Shown here: in pieces, positions 22,801-33,458 of the stretch
Layout of the letters: each line of letters starts with the position of its first letter
Numbering within the stretch: the first letter of the stretch is position 1
DNA from: Primula veris
Lineage: Eukaryota; Streptophyta; Magnoliopsida; Ericales; Primulaceae
Assembly (NCBI GenBank): GCA_963682055.1
Contig: OY821745.1
Coordinates: forward strand, 5,277,501 to 5,341,500
Direction: 5' to 3'
Length of the DNA: 64,000 bases
Translations under genes and position numbers: made by a program
Notes under the pieces: generated by a model
What the model was told of the DNA's origin: nothing
What the model saw: only the letters and a program-made list of their open reading frames with translations
Databases searched by the model: none

Positions 22801-25800
22801 AAATTAGGCAACACTGAGATAACAAGGAAAAAGCTTACAATATGTCAACACCACATTGATGCTTATCGCCTAGCCAAAGAAGAAGAATCAATGGATGTCT
22901 TACTTCTGATAGCTATATATCTTCCGGAACATATATACTTTCTAGTTGACTACATTTCATATGTAATAGATAGAGTGATAGAAAAAGAGAAAAATTACAA
23001 TGAGAGCAGCGGAGCGGCAAAAGGCAGCTCCGCTGGCATTGTGGTCAGAGTATTCATCATATTCAGCCTCTAACAGCTGTCGCTCGGCTGCTGCCATGGC
23101 CAAAATCCGTGGGTCATGCAAATCCAAAGGAGGTCCATGAATTGTCCAACTACTGTTACATAAACAAAAATATTTTAAAAATTAATGATTAAAAAACGAA
23201 ATATAATTTATCACGTAAGATAAATATAGAAAAGGACGTATATTCATGTATATAATGTGAAAAATAGTTTTCAAGTCCAAATATACTGGGAAACCCGTTT
23301 CCTCTTTCGAAAACCCCTTTTCTCATTATATCACGTGTAAATATTATAATTTTTTTCATTTTTTCCCATTTCACGTTTCCGTTTCTCGTTTTCCTTCCCG
23401 CTTCCGCTCCCTTCCCGATAACTATGATTTGGACTAATATTACGTCCATATTACTAATTGTCAACAAAATATTCCAAAAAGTTGTTGACATATTTATAAA
23501 GTAATAAACAGCTATGAATTGTTAATTGAGTTAACAGTAGCAAGGGGGCAGAGAAGAAGACATATTGAGGGGGAAGAATATCTTGACTCCTCTTAAAAGA
23601 GGTAAAAGAACAAGAAATCAGAAACCAAATAGGTATATACGTTATTTAAAAAAATCAATTAATATCACATTCTCCCAAGAACTCAAGTTTCAGCCAATGG
23701 GGTTGAACGAGTTAATAAGAATCGTACAATTTTACAGAAAACTTAAGTTTGATCCTCACTGGCTTGGATTGGGGTAGCCTCTACTAAGACTAAACTTTAC
23801 TGCCAGTAGAGGGATATATAAATAATGTTTGCACTAACCTGATATCAATAATAGCCTCTTCAGGTGGAGGTGGTGGCGGAGCAGTATAACCAGGTTGGTA
23901 AGGCTGTAACGACAAGATATTTTAAACATGTTATACAATGAATGATAGCAGAGTCGGTCTTTACCTCTCGCTAGGAACAGACTTCAACTAACAAAAAGGA
24001 GATGTGGAAGATCTTGTATCAGTTATATATAACTTGTACGACATAAAAATGACGATGCAGAAAATGAACCATTTCAACAAGCAATGTCTTCTAAACAACA
24101 GTGAATGATCAAACTTCATGCCCAAGTCACACTCAAAATTGAACTTAAGATACGAATGAATTCAACTTGGGAGCAGAAGATAACAAAAAAGTAGATATAA
24201 ATTTAACCAATTAAGAAATCAGAGGTATTTAGTGCAAACCAAGGGTTCTCTTTGCAAATTTAAAAATACTCATAAAAATAAACAAGACGTGGGCTGGTTT
24301 AGGCTTAAATAAGGTTGCATGCTTGTTTCAAAAAAAAAAAAAGGTTGCATGCAAATGAGCCTTTATCTTTATCTTTCAAATAATCAGATTAAATCAGTTA
24401 GCAGTATATTTATACTCTACTTCGTAATCTTGTTCTTCAAATCCTGTTAAGTTTCAATTCATTGAGTTATATATTCAGAAAAAAGATGCCCAAAAGATCT
24501 CTGTTCTATTGGTGTTCACAAACCCACATTTAAATTCTGCTTAAATCAATCAGGGGTTCCTCAGAACATACTATACAGTGTGTAGCTTAGTTGCAGGAAA
24601 CGTCCCACCCCCTGCCACTCCGGCGTCGGAAACGCGGATCGGCGCTCCGGACGCTGGAAACATGGATCGGCGCTCCGGATGCTGGAAACGCGCACCGAAA
24701 GTAGGGACCGCGTACCGGAGAAAAAAGAGTGGTTTTTGGTGGAGGAAATAAATATTTAAGAAGATTAATAGAAGATTGAATAGACTTTAATTGGATACGC
24801 CATTGATAGTGGAGATACAGTAGAATACTACTAGTAGATACAGAAGAGGCTGCTGGTTTAGGTGAGATAAAAAGTGTTTTTGTGTTACAGTCAAAATAAA
24901 AGTAAAAGGGAAGCATTAGTGGGGTGTGGATCATAACATACTTAAGATTTGTTTATTATATATTTAATAGATATGTACCACAATATCAGTGTATCTATAT
25001 CTCATGATTCTCACCACGTGTGAGTTGCTACTTAATATTATATCAAATTTTTTTAAAATACATTTACAATATCATACAATTATACTATATCAATAAATTT
25101 ATGTTTTTTAATTCTTAATGGTATAATAATGTTTTTGCATTTATTTCACGACATCTAAAATATTATAAAATAATAATAAATTCTCTTAGATGCTCCGGAC
25201 GGCGCTCCCACACTTTTATAATCGTCCGCTCCCGCTCCCGTCCGCGTACCAGTTTCGTGCAACTAAGCAGTGTAGAACCCAAGTTGTGAAACTGACCATT
25301 CTAGTTCTTTATATTCATAATTATACTGTACATTCTAGAAAGGCATTTCCTCATGGCTCTTTTTATACATGACTTAATACAAGCATGTTTCTCTTTTGGT
25401 CGTTCTACAGAGATTCACCCCCTCAGGTAATTTTTCTTGTTGAAAAAATAAACTGAAATTCTACGAGTTTGAAGGAAAGGCAAGGACGAGACTGAAAAAA
25501 ATGGTAACATACCTGGTGACATATCTCACATGTTGTGTCTCCTTTCTCATTGCACCATCGCTGCACGCACTTCCTATGAGCAAACTGCAGAAAACAGGAA
25601 AGTTATGTGTTAGTCATTACACAAACTAGAAAGGCTCTAAATAATAACAAAAAAAAGAAGAAAAAAAATGCATGGAACAATCATGATAACATTGTAAATA
25701 GATCCTAGCAAAAAAAAAAACATCCAAAGCGGAATGGTTTAAAAGGAGGTAAAAACCATATGCGATCAGTTCAAGGAAATCATATCATAGGTTACTGAAA

Positions 25801-26665
25801 AACCATCATCTTCAACATATATTTCTTTTATCAATTTAGTGTGGCACATTACTTAGCTCAAACCAAGTTAATTGAGACTGTATCAAAATGGATTAAGAAT
25901 TATACAACAACAAGATAAAGGATGACATAATCAAAGATCAAACGCAGAAAACTCATGATACTTGATTAACTGTTAGATAGTGAGTTTAAAAGATAAGAGG
26001 AACGTTTGCAACATCATAGAATACGTAGACATATTTTATAACAAAATAAAAAGTAAAATATACTGTTAACTATGGATCAGGGCAATTCTTACAGTTGATC
26101 AGAGCATATTATTAGTTTGAAAAGAGAAATGGTAGCAAAAATTGCATTACAAAATAAATTTCCCAATTTGGTGAACTGGCAAAAGCGTCTTAATAGACAT
26201 AAACTTCCAGACATTCATATTCATGAGTTAAAATAAAAATGAACCATTTCTACGCTAGCAGGACCAAAATAATGATGCGGTTATGAAATTTACAGTTATA
26301 CATATTCATGACTATGAAGCAGAGCATCTGAGAACATCAAAACTAACCAGTCTAGCAAGACTGCAGAATGCAGAACATACACATGGCACATTATACATTT
26401 AGTACAAATCACAGACCAATTATACCTTGAGGCTGCCACTGCAAGCACAAGGTGTCTCCATGTTTTGCAAACTATCCTCCTCTTGACAAATACGGCACTC
26501 AATAATCTCTAGAAGGGGCTTTTCCTCATCATCAGCATCATCAAATTCGTGCACATCATGTACATCTATCACCGCTGTGTGAGAGGAAGAAGCCTCCTCT
26601 TTCAATGATTGTGAAATGACGGGTTTGTCGGCATGATCAACACACAAAACCACATGGTCACCCAT
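19860..26665 (-). CDS. RING-CH (RINGv) membrane E3 ubiquitin ligase
   Basis: Seven coding exons, in transcript order 26426-26665, 25513-25584, 23839-23903, 22999-23152, 21939-22022, 21739-21828 and 19860-20006, give 283 residues. I start at ATG 26665 ([11 protein letters not shown]) because upstream in-frame codons include no ATG. An acidic stretch (40-48) precedes a C4HC3 RING-CH domain: C57, C60, C73, C75, H83, C86, C99, C102. A proline-rich spacer follows, then the family-typical [17 protein letters not shown] and AEYDEY. Two hydrophobic segments (about 173-190 and 206-229, [14 protein letters not shown]) fit membrane spans, with an acidic loop between. RING-CH proteins recruit E2 enzymes to ubiquitinate membrane proteins; this plant subfamily is largely uncharacterised, so substrate is unknown. 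Exon 4 has a tandem acceptor (CAGTAG) that would add or drop one serine. Introns carry a DNA transposon (24584-25268) and a micro-insertion (24311-24352). Confidence 0.93.
22140..22275. repeat. CCGCCTAA-rich repeat in a RING gene intron
   Basis: Irregular repetition of GCCTAAT/CGCTTAATC words ending TCCGCCTACCGCCTAGGCTTG, much more GC-rich than the surrounding intron. Probably a transposon fragment. I cannot define ends or a target duplication. Confidence 0.4.
24311..24352. repeat. Poly(A) micro-insertion with 12-bp duplication, RING gene intron
   Basis: AAGGTTGCATGC occurs exactly at 24311-24322 and 24341-24352, around TTGTTTC followed by a run of A. It lies in the intron between coding exons 2 and 3, with the A tail on the + strand, opposite to the gene. 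Confidence 0.65.
24584..25268. mobile_element. Non-autonomous DNA transposon in a RING gene intron
   Basis: About 685 bases bounded by imperfect inverted ends: GCTTAGTTGCAGGAAAC on the left and, inverted, GCTTAGTTGCACGAAAC on the right. Flanking AGTGTGTA and AGTGTAGA may be a decayed 8-bp target duplication, which would suggest hAT. The left interior has a GC-rich tandem of GGAAACRYGGATCGGCGCTCCGGA-type units (about 24630-24700), and the right interior has CTCCGGACGGCGCTCCC, far from the AT-rich intron composition. A 115-codon frame inside is not considered coding. Confidence 0.65.
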
Positions 26666-26695
26666 TCCAAGTTCTTGAATCAAAACAGGATATCT

Positions 26696-28192
26696 GTTTT
26701 ATTAATTAAAATTAAATCATACAGATTCCTTTGGGAAAAAAAATAACAGCCTTAAACTACAAATGAGATTTTGTATCTCATACAAGATAATTTTTTTATT
26801 TACGAATTGGAATTGACAACGGCTTGTTTGGCTGCAGTTTCAAATAAATAAGAAGCTTACTTGTCAATGAAAAAAAAATAGGGTTCATTCAAAGAAAGAA
26901 GATAGTCAAATAACCCCTAATAGTGTTCCTAAACAATAACAACAACAAAAAAACAAATATAGAAAATAGTAAACATACACCAAACTGGAAGATTGTATCC
27001 TTCCAAATCCATGAAGTACACTGAAAATTCTACATTCTTTCGACAAGAGAAAAATTCCATATTCTTACCCCTTTTCTTATTTCCAGATTTCGATAAATAA
27101 GATGATACAACAATACCAAATTACATTAGCACCTGAGATAACACAAAAAACAGAAATCTTAACCTCTAACCTTTATCCAAATTTTCAACACGAAAACATA
27201 CAAATACAAGAAAAGCATATCACCTTATCTCCTTAGATGACACAAATATCCCAAACCTTTACCCCTACTTTTCCAATTTAACAAAAACATAAAATACAAC
27301 AACTCTAGCAGATTACTTTATCTCCTTAGCTAACACAAAACCCCAAATAATCACCCCTTTTTATCTACTCAAATAATCCAAAAGACTGAAATATCTAGCA
27401 CTTCTTTTAACCCAATTTTTCAGAAACAAAACAATAGAAATGACTTTAAAATCTTAGATAGCAAAAAAGCCCAAACTTTAACCCTTATTTTTCTCCAATA
27501 ATCAAAAATAGAATGATACAACAATAACAAGTTTACCTTCCTCAAATTCACAATTGTTATAACAAAACTTAATATTCCGAAATATCCATACAAAAAATTA
27601 TAAAAATTGTAGCGATAAGCTCGATCTTAAGCATAAAACAAAAACTTAACAAAAAGCACAAACCTTTAACCCTTATTTTCCTCAAATATTCACATATAGA
27701 ATGGTACAACAAAAACACCCTTCAAAAACACATAATTAAAATATGAAAAATAAATTATACGAAAAACTCACGTAATGAAAATAACAAATTTGGAGCAACT
27801 AGCTCGATCTTATGCCCCAAAAAAACACAAAATGCCAAAATTGGACCCTTATTTTTATCCAATGTTCAAAATTAGAATGATACAATAATAACACCCTTCA
27901 AAAACCCATAATTAAAATAACAAAACTAAATTATACACAAAACCCACATAATAAAAATAACAAATTTGAAGCAAAAACTATTAACCCTTAATTTTCTCCA
28001 ATATTAAGAAATAACTAAATTAACCCTCACAAACCCACAACTGTAATTTGTATTAAATATTACCCAATTGGCTCAATCTTATGCAAAAATGCAAAATTGA
28101 CAACAACAAAAAAGGAATAAAAAGAAACCTAGTTGACAACATAATAGAAATGCATTTAAAAATTAAAATAAAAGGGAAAAGAAATTATGAAC
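26696..28192 (-). other. Probable 5' UTR intron of the RING-CH gene, with tandem repeats
   Basis: A good acceptor (AATAAAACAG, ending just upstream of the ATG exon near 26696) and a donor (AATCTCAG followed by GTTC, near 28192) bracket about 1.5 kb with no gene. This fits a first intron in the 5' UTR. From about 27440 to 28060 it has about four degenerate direct copies, 140-180 bases each, sharing AACCCTTATTTT, AGAATGATACAA and ACACCCTTCAAAAACCCATA. cDNA would be needed to confirm the splice. Confidence 0.5.
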
Positions 28193-28439
28193 CTGAGATT
28201 GCTATTGTTCTTTGCTTATAAAGTTTTCTTTTTTTTTTGCTTATAAATTTGTTTTGTGAGGCTATAGAATATGTCTTGTAATAAAGAGAAACCGTGTTTT
28301 TCTTTTCTTTGGTATTTTAAATTTTTAATTAGTCATAAAAAGGGTAGGAAAATTAAATAGTTGTTGGAGATGTGTCCAATGTCTATTATTATATTTAAAT
28401 TAAAGTAACTTTTTACCAACTACCTCCCATTTATATAAT

Positions 28440-28655
28440 AAATCACTAGGAACTAACTTTTATGTCTGTATACGAAATCACGCGTAGTTTTCATCGATTG
28501 AAAATATATAATTAAATTGTCGAAATAAAAAAAAATTAAAAAATTCTACATAATTCAAATGTTGAACTATATAATAGAATTTAAAAAATAATCATTACTA
28601 CAATTTGTATATGATTTATTTATCGGTCAAATTTGTCCGTTATTTCGTTAGCACT
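28440..28655. mobile_element. Stowaway-like MITE, very degenerate copy D
   Basis: Recognisable by ACGAAATCACGCGTAGTTTTCATCG, TTGTCGAAATAAAA, AATGTTGAACTATATAAT and the inverted ATTTATCGGTCAAATTTGTCCG in the family order, but the ends have decayed. It lies just upstream of the RING gene's inferred transcription start. Confidence 0.5.
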
Positions 28656-28844
28656 TCAATAAGATAAAGTCAAATGTCAACTAGAAGAAACTTATTCAAA
28701 TGCAAAATAAGCCCTGTGAACTGAACATATTTTTCATATAAACCTCCTGTACTTTAAATATTTTCAGTCAACATCATTGACTATCTACTTTTGCACTTTG
28801 ACACATCTGAAAAATTGTTAAAATTAGTATAATTCTTAGTTTCT

Positions 28845-29242
28845 TAGAGCATCTGCAACAATTATATTACCTCTCACTTGTTAGATAAAATAGTTAGCTA
28901 CTAATATGCATTTTTTTCATTCACAATAGTAGTGTTAGTGAACCCATTAAAGTTAATGTTGTTAAAACTTTTGTTAAAGTTAACAAGAAACTAAATGGGT
29001 GATATGCCATTTTTGTTAACTTACTCCTAAAGTAAACGCAAAATAACATCAACTATCCTTGTTTTGATTTCCAATAATATTTTTTTTTCCTAAATCAATT
29101 ATTCATATATAAATATTAGATAAATTTGTTAATAAAAAGACACTAATGCATGACTTAATTGGTGTTTAACATTAATATGTATATGTGAAATTTAACAAAT
29201 ATATGTGGTCCTGTTTAACAAAACTATTGCAGTACTGTTAAT
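28845..29242. mobile_element. Possible MITE with GAGCATCTGCAACA-type end
   Basis: The left end TAGAGCATCTGCAACA matches the common plant MITE end GAGCATCTCCAACA. The right end ATTGCAGTACTGTTA is a decayed inverse. The interior is AT-rich with repeated GTTAACA/TTAAAGTTAA words. Confidence 0.4.
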
Positions 29243-30073
29243 GTTTCTTATAATTCTATGTTTGATGAATGTGGTACCAACAAGTAAGTATGTAAGATTT
29301 AAAGATTAAGGTCATTGGCAAGAAAAAAGTCTTTTGATTTGGTTTTTTACCTAAATTGAATATATAAAGGTAAAAAAATGTTGTTTTAGTCGTTTTAGTT
29401 ACCAGGTATAAAAAAAATAGAATTATAGGAAAACTTGAGGAAAACGAAGCATCGAGTATAAAGTTGTGTCATTTTCCGTTGTTTTTAGATTTTTATCTTG
29501 AATTGTACGGAAATTTTTGGTGCTATTTCGCCACTTTTGTGCTATTAATTCAGACCATTTAAGCTGAGATAAATGATATTGATAATAACCTCGTAACCAG
29601 CCTTTTCATTGATTTTTTTTTCGAGTTCGAGAATTTCTTATCTTTGAATTTCGAATCAATTATTCCGTGTATGTTCAAATAATTTTTTATTGAAGTTTTA
29701 AGAAAAAAAGATGTTCCCTAAACACGACGGACAATTGCAAAAGTGTTTGCTCGCATTGACTTCATATTCTAAAATGTGGCAAATTGGACATAATATTGAA
29801 TATTTTATTGGAATCATCAAATGTCGGGGTTATTTTTTATCAGTTGTGAATGTAAGATATATCAATAAGGAAAGAGATAATAATACGATTGTTCCAAAAC
29901 ATGGGTCACTTTATGTAATGTATTTTCATTTGCGAATATTGTTTAGTTATTATACTAGTAATAAGGACCAAATATAGATTATTGTTGAAACTTGTACCTG
30001 TATATTCCAAATTCATGAATAACTAGTTGTACACAGCTATTACATTACTTTATATACTTATTCTGTGTTAATT
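29243..30073. other. Intergenic, no gene recognised
   Basis: An 88-codon frame at 29711-29977 on the + strand opens with an ATG, but has no recognisable domain, no promoter and AT-driven composition. I do not call it a gene. Confidence 0.5.
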
Positions 30074-30311
30074 AATTCCTCCGTTCTCAATTAATTGTAT
30101 TTTACGAAATTACATATAATTTTAACCGGATTATAACATGTATTAAAATTATCAAAATAAAAAATTTTAAAAGTAAATTATATAATTTAATGTCTGAACT
30201 ATATGATTAACTTTTAAAAAATTTCATTCCGACAATTTTGATACAATTTATTAGTCGGTCAAAATTACACGTAATTTCGTAATGAACAATTAATTGGAAA
30301 CGGACTGAGTT
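30074..30311. mobile_element. Stowaway-like MITE, copy E
   Basis: Left end CCTCCGTTCTCAATTAATTG and right end CAATTAATTGGAAACGGACTGAG, with inner arms ACGAAATTACATATAATTTTAACCGG and inverted GGTCAAAATTACACGTAATTTCGT. The ends deviate slightly from the intact copies. Confidence 0.75.
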
Positions 30312-31127
30312 GCATATCATTGTCCGAAAATAAAAATAAAAATAAAAATTACATGATTTCAATTGCTTCTCATCCCTTTTGTTCTTCTTTTGTACGATTT
30401 CCAAGACAAAATGTTGGATTCACCGGAGTTATACTATTCTAGAATATGTTTTAAGTTAGAAATAGAAGATGGTGATATTAAAGTCAAGTGTAGATACCTA
30501 GATTATCGTTTACCTTTATAATAAATTTAAAATACGTACCCACTTGTATATACACTAATTATTTGTTGTTAATTTTTTTTTATTGAAAGTGAGACATGAC
30601 TAACAAGATTTATTAAATATGAAATATTACAAACTTTATTGCTTTGTGACACACCAGCTTTGGCCAACAAAAAATTGGAAGGAGTTGCTGAAGTCAGCTG
30701 CAAATTTCAGTAGCTAGAGTTCGAAATTCAGCAACTAAAGTTCCGTTTCGGTCGGTTAGATTTGTATCCAACCGCCAAGGTGAATTAAATCTTTTTATCT
30801 TTTATTTAACACCTGGACATTGCAATCCTTAAACGTACATCCAGCGGACCACAACGGAAATTTAACCATTGGAGTTTATAGGCCGCAAAGAACTTCGGCA
30901 ACATCATTCCCCACACGGAAAGTCCTTCAGAAATCATATATTAATGCTATATTGAAAGTAAAAGGGTACTTTTTTGTTTCATATCCCTTCTTAAATATCT
31001 ACAAATCTATACATTTAACTATGACTTGAAATGATTCTTTCCTTAAAACGTGGTGGAAATAACGGTTTCAGATGAATATATATATCGATTACGAGAGCAA
31101 TTTTCTACAAGGTCCAACAACGACTTA
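30312..31127. other. Intergenic, no gene recognised
   Basis: No supported gene. A 69-codon frame at 30820 is not considered coding. Confidence 0.5.
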
Positions 31128-31440
31128 TTTCGCATCTTGGTGTGATCAGAAACGGCTCAGACCCAAGTCGAGTAAGCCTTGCACATTGGACAATTGGTTC
31201 GGAAAAAATTTTACGGGCAACACCCGACTATATTTTTAATATAATTGGTAGTTAAAATAAAAATATTAAACACTATTTTTTTTTACAATATGTTGTAATA
31301 ACTCAAATGGTAGAGTAGTTTGGTATTTTAGATATAATATCATAAGTTCGAAACTATTTAGTTACAATTTTATTTTAATTTTTATTTATCGGAAAACAAA
31401 CAAAATTCGAGTTTTAGACCTTTTATGATACCGGTCCGCC
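31128..31440. mobile_element. Dispersed repeat with tRNA-like boxes, copy 1
   Basis: Shares with 49301-49600 an ordered set of words: GCCTTG, ACAATTGGTTCGGA, TTACGGGCAACACCCGACTATAT, AAAATATTAAACAC, CTCAAATGGTAGAGTAGTTTG, then AGTTCGAAACT and a right end ACCGGTCCGCCAC. GGTAGAGTAGTTTG and AGTTCGAAAC resemble A and B boxes of RNA polymerase III genes. The GC-rich outer ends recall hAT termini of the CAGGGGCGG type seen in copy 2. Class uncertain: non-autonomous hAT carrying a tRNA-like segment, or SINE-like. Confidence 0.5.
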
Positions 31441-32368
31441 ACGGTGCGACAAAGTTTTATAGTAGCAACGTTGTCTTAGTTAAATGTCAAGCGATTGCAG
31501 AGAGGACAAAAGAATAGGTTGAAAAACCTTAAATAAGCAAAAGTAAACTAAAATATTAGATTAGTTGGAACTAAAATTTAATCTGAGCATGCATATAAAA
31601 CTGGTAACGTTTGCATTGGGTCAAATAGAAATAACCCCCAATTTACAAATGACTCTCCCAACTTTGAATTTATTCTATTCTCTCCCATAAACTATCTAGC
31701 TTTTAAAATTAATCTCTAATATGGTAATACAATACCTCTTTTGATAAACATAAACATGCATTCATTTTATTGTTAAAAATACTTCATCTTATAAATACTA
31801 TTTTCCACGTATGTAAGATAACATTTACCGAGGAATATCTGTTTTCAAAAAAAAAAAAAACTCGATGTCATAAGCCGCTTGAAATTGTTAGGCCAACAAC
31901 ACAACCAATTTCAAAGTATTGGATAGCTATAATTTATCCGATCAGAATTCACACTTGTGTATCCTTAGCAATATCCAAATGAACCATGGTATTTTAGCAT
32001 GACACAAAGGAAAAGAAATAAAAACTAGGTATGCAATGACAATGATAATTGATAAGCAAAAAATATTCCTCGGTTGGCTAATAAGCTAGGGTTCGGGTAT
32101 GTGAGCTATAACTCGTCCAATCTTAGTTTTTAGGTAGAGTATTTATTAGATAATATATTATATTATAATATATAGAACCAAAAATTAGTAAAGAAAATGT
32201 GAGTAAAATATTTTATTATGTCATCCCTGTCTTATTAATGGGTTACAAAACTTTTATAATGAAGAGCGGACATTTATATGAGTGACAAGTGTCGAGTTAC
32301 TAGCCAAATGAGAGTGGCGAGCTTTATCCTTTATATTTGAGCATCAAACTACCCACCTCTCAATGGAT
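31441..32368. other. Intergenic, no gene recognised
   Basis: AT-rich; no supported gene or repeat structure. Confidence 0.5.
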
Positions 32369-32545
32369 AATGATACATATACTATTCACACACTGTTTCA
32401 CACACTAACCACGTCATCAATACTATATGGCAAGTACTAAAACAAATTTTCAACAAACATGTTGAAGTATTAACGAGTTTGTTATAATTACATTTCAGCC
32501 CTATAAGTGTGTGAAAGAGTGTGTGGATATTGTATGTATCATTAC
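32369..32545. mobile_element. Small MITE with ~35-bp terminal inverted repeats
   Basis: Left AATGATACATATACTATTCA followed by CACACTGTTTCACACAC, and right the inverse of AATGATACATACAATATCCA followed by CACACTCTTTCACACAC. Total about 177 bases with no coding potential. The target duplication cannot be read with confidence. Confidence 0.7.
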
Positions 32546-32559
32546 ATGTCAGTCCCTGA

Positions 32560-33240
32560 ATTTCAAAAAAAATTGCAAATTAGTCAAATTTTTTTTTGAA
32601 ATTAAACATGAAATTAAACTTTTTTGAATTTTTTTTGAAATTAAACTTTTTTTTATCTATATTTGTGTAAGTCTATGTTTGTGTTTATTTTGAGAGATTG
32701 TTAGAATTGATCAATTTTATATAAAAAAAATTCATGTTTAAAAGATTTATATAAAAAAGTCATGTTTAAAAGATTTATAATTTTTATAAAAAATTCCTTT
32801 TTATTTTAAATATACGAATAGTGAATTTAGTTTTTTTCATAAAAAAAAAATTCATGTTTAATTTCAAATTTTTTTGGGGGACTAATTTGCAATTTTTTCG
32901 AAATTCAGGGACTGAAATGTAATTTCTGTAAACTTAGCCAAACCAAAGATTAAATGTACGGTTTGACTAAGTTTGCAGAAATTACATTTCAGTCCCTGTA
33001 TTTTGTAAAAATTGCAATTCAGTCCAAACCGTAGATTAAATGTACGGTTTGCCTGAAGTTTACATAAATTACATTTCAGTCCCTGAAATTCGAAAAAATT
33101 GCAATTCAGCCCAAACCGTGGATTAAATGTACGGTTCGTACAAAAAATGTATGGTTTGTGAGTTTTTTCAGAAAAAAATGTAGTATAAAAATCCAGGCTC
33201 TTGAAAAAATAAATGGTTTGCTTTGGATCAAAAATTTTAC
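32560..33240. repeat. Composite inverted and tandem repeat (CAGTCCCTG family)
   Basis: CAGGGACTGAAATGTAATTT (from 32907) and its inverse (ending 32998) form a near-perfect palindrome of about 38-base arms around a GTACGGTTT core. Degenerate direct units of about 85-105 bases follow to about 33140, sharing TTGCAATTCAGYCCAAACCG, GATTAAATGTACGGTTTG and ATTACATTTCAGTCCCTG. A long minus-strand open frame through it is repeat-derived and not counted as a gene. Confidence 0.65.
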
Positions 33241-33458
33241 AATTCATTATTAATGGTTTGATTTAACATTCCGATCAAATCCGAACCATTTACAACCACC
33301 GCCATTAAAGTACTAATTTAAAAAAGTAGATAAGTTTAATACTAGTAAATTAGTAAAAGTTTGATTAATTTGGTTACCAATTTAACATTTAAACATATAA
33401 ATAATAAAAACTAGTCTTAGTTTAGGGTTTATCACTCTCTCACTACTTTCATTGTTCA

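Noticed and set aside
24587..24934. 115-codon minus-strand frame in the RING gene intron
   Set aside because: Lies wholly within the transposon 24584-25268 and its composition follows the GC-rich tandem.
26666..26683. Six-residue N-terminal extension of the RING-CH protein
   Set aside because: It would begin with TTG, not ATG; the first ATG is at 26665 and gives the family-like MGDHVVL start.
29711..29977. 88-codon + strand frame with an ATG
   Set aside because: No family resemblance, promoter or splice context; length is not exceptional for AT-rich DNA of this size.
31835..31860. GTTTTC plus A-run near 31840 as a micro-insertion
   Set aside because: No direct repeat flanks it.
32882..33247. 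121-codon minus-strand frame with repeated NRTFNLRFGLNC-like segments
   Set aside because: The protein repeat mirrors the DNA tandem/inverted CAGTCCCTG repeat. No signal peptide or recognised family; treated as non-coding.
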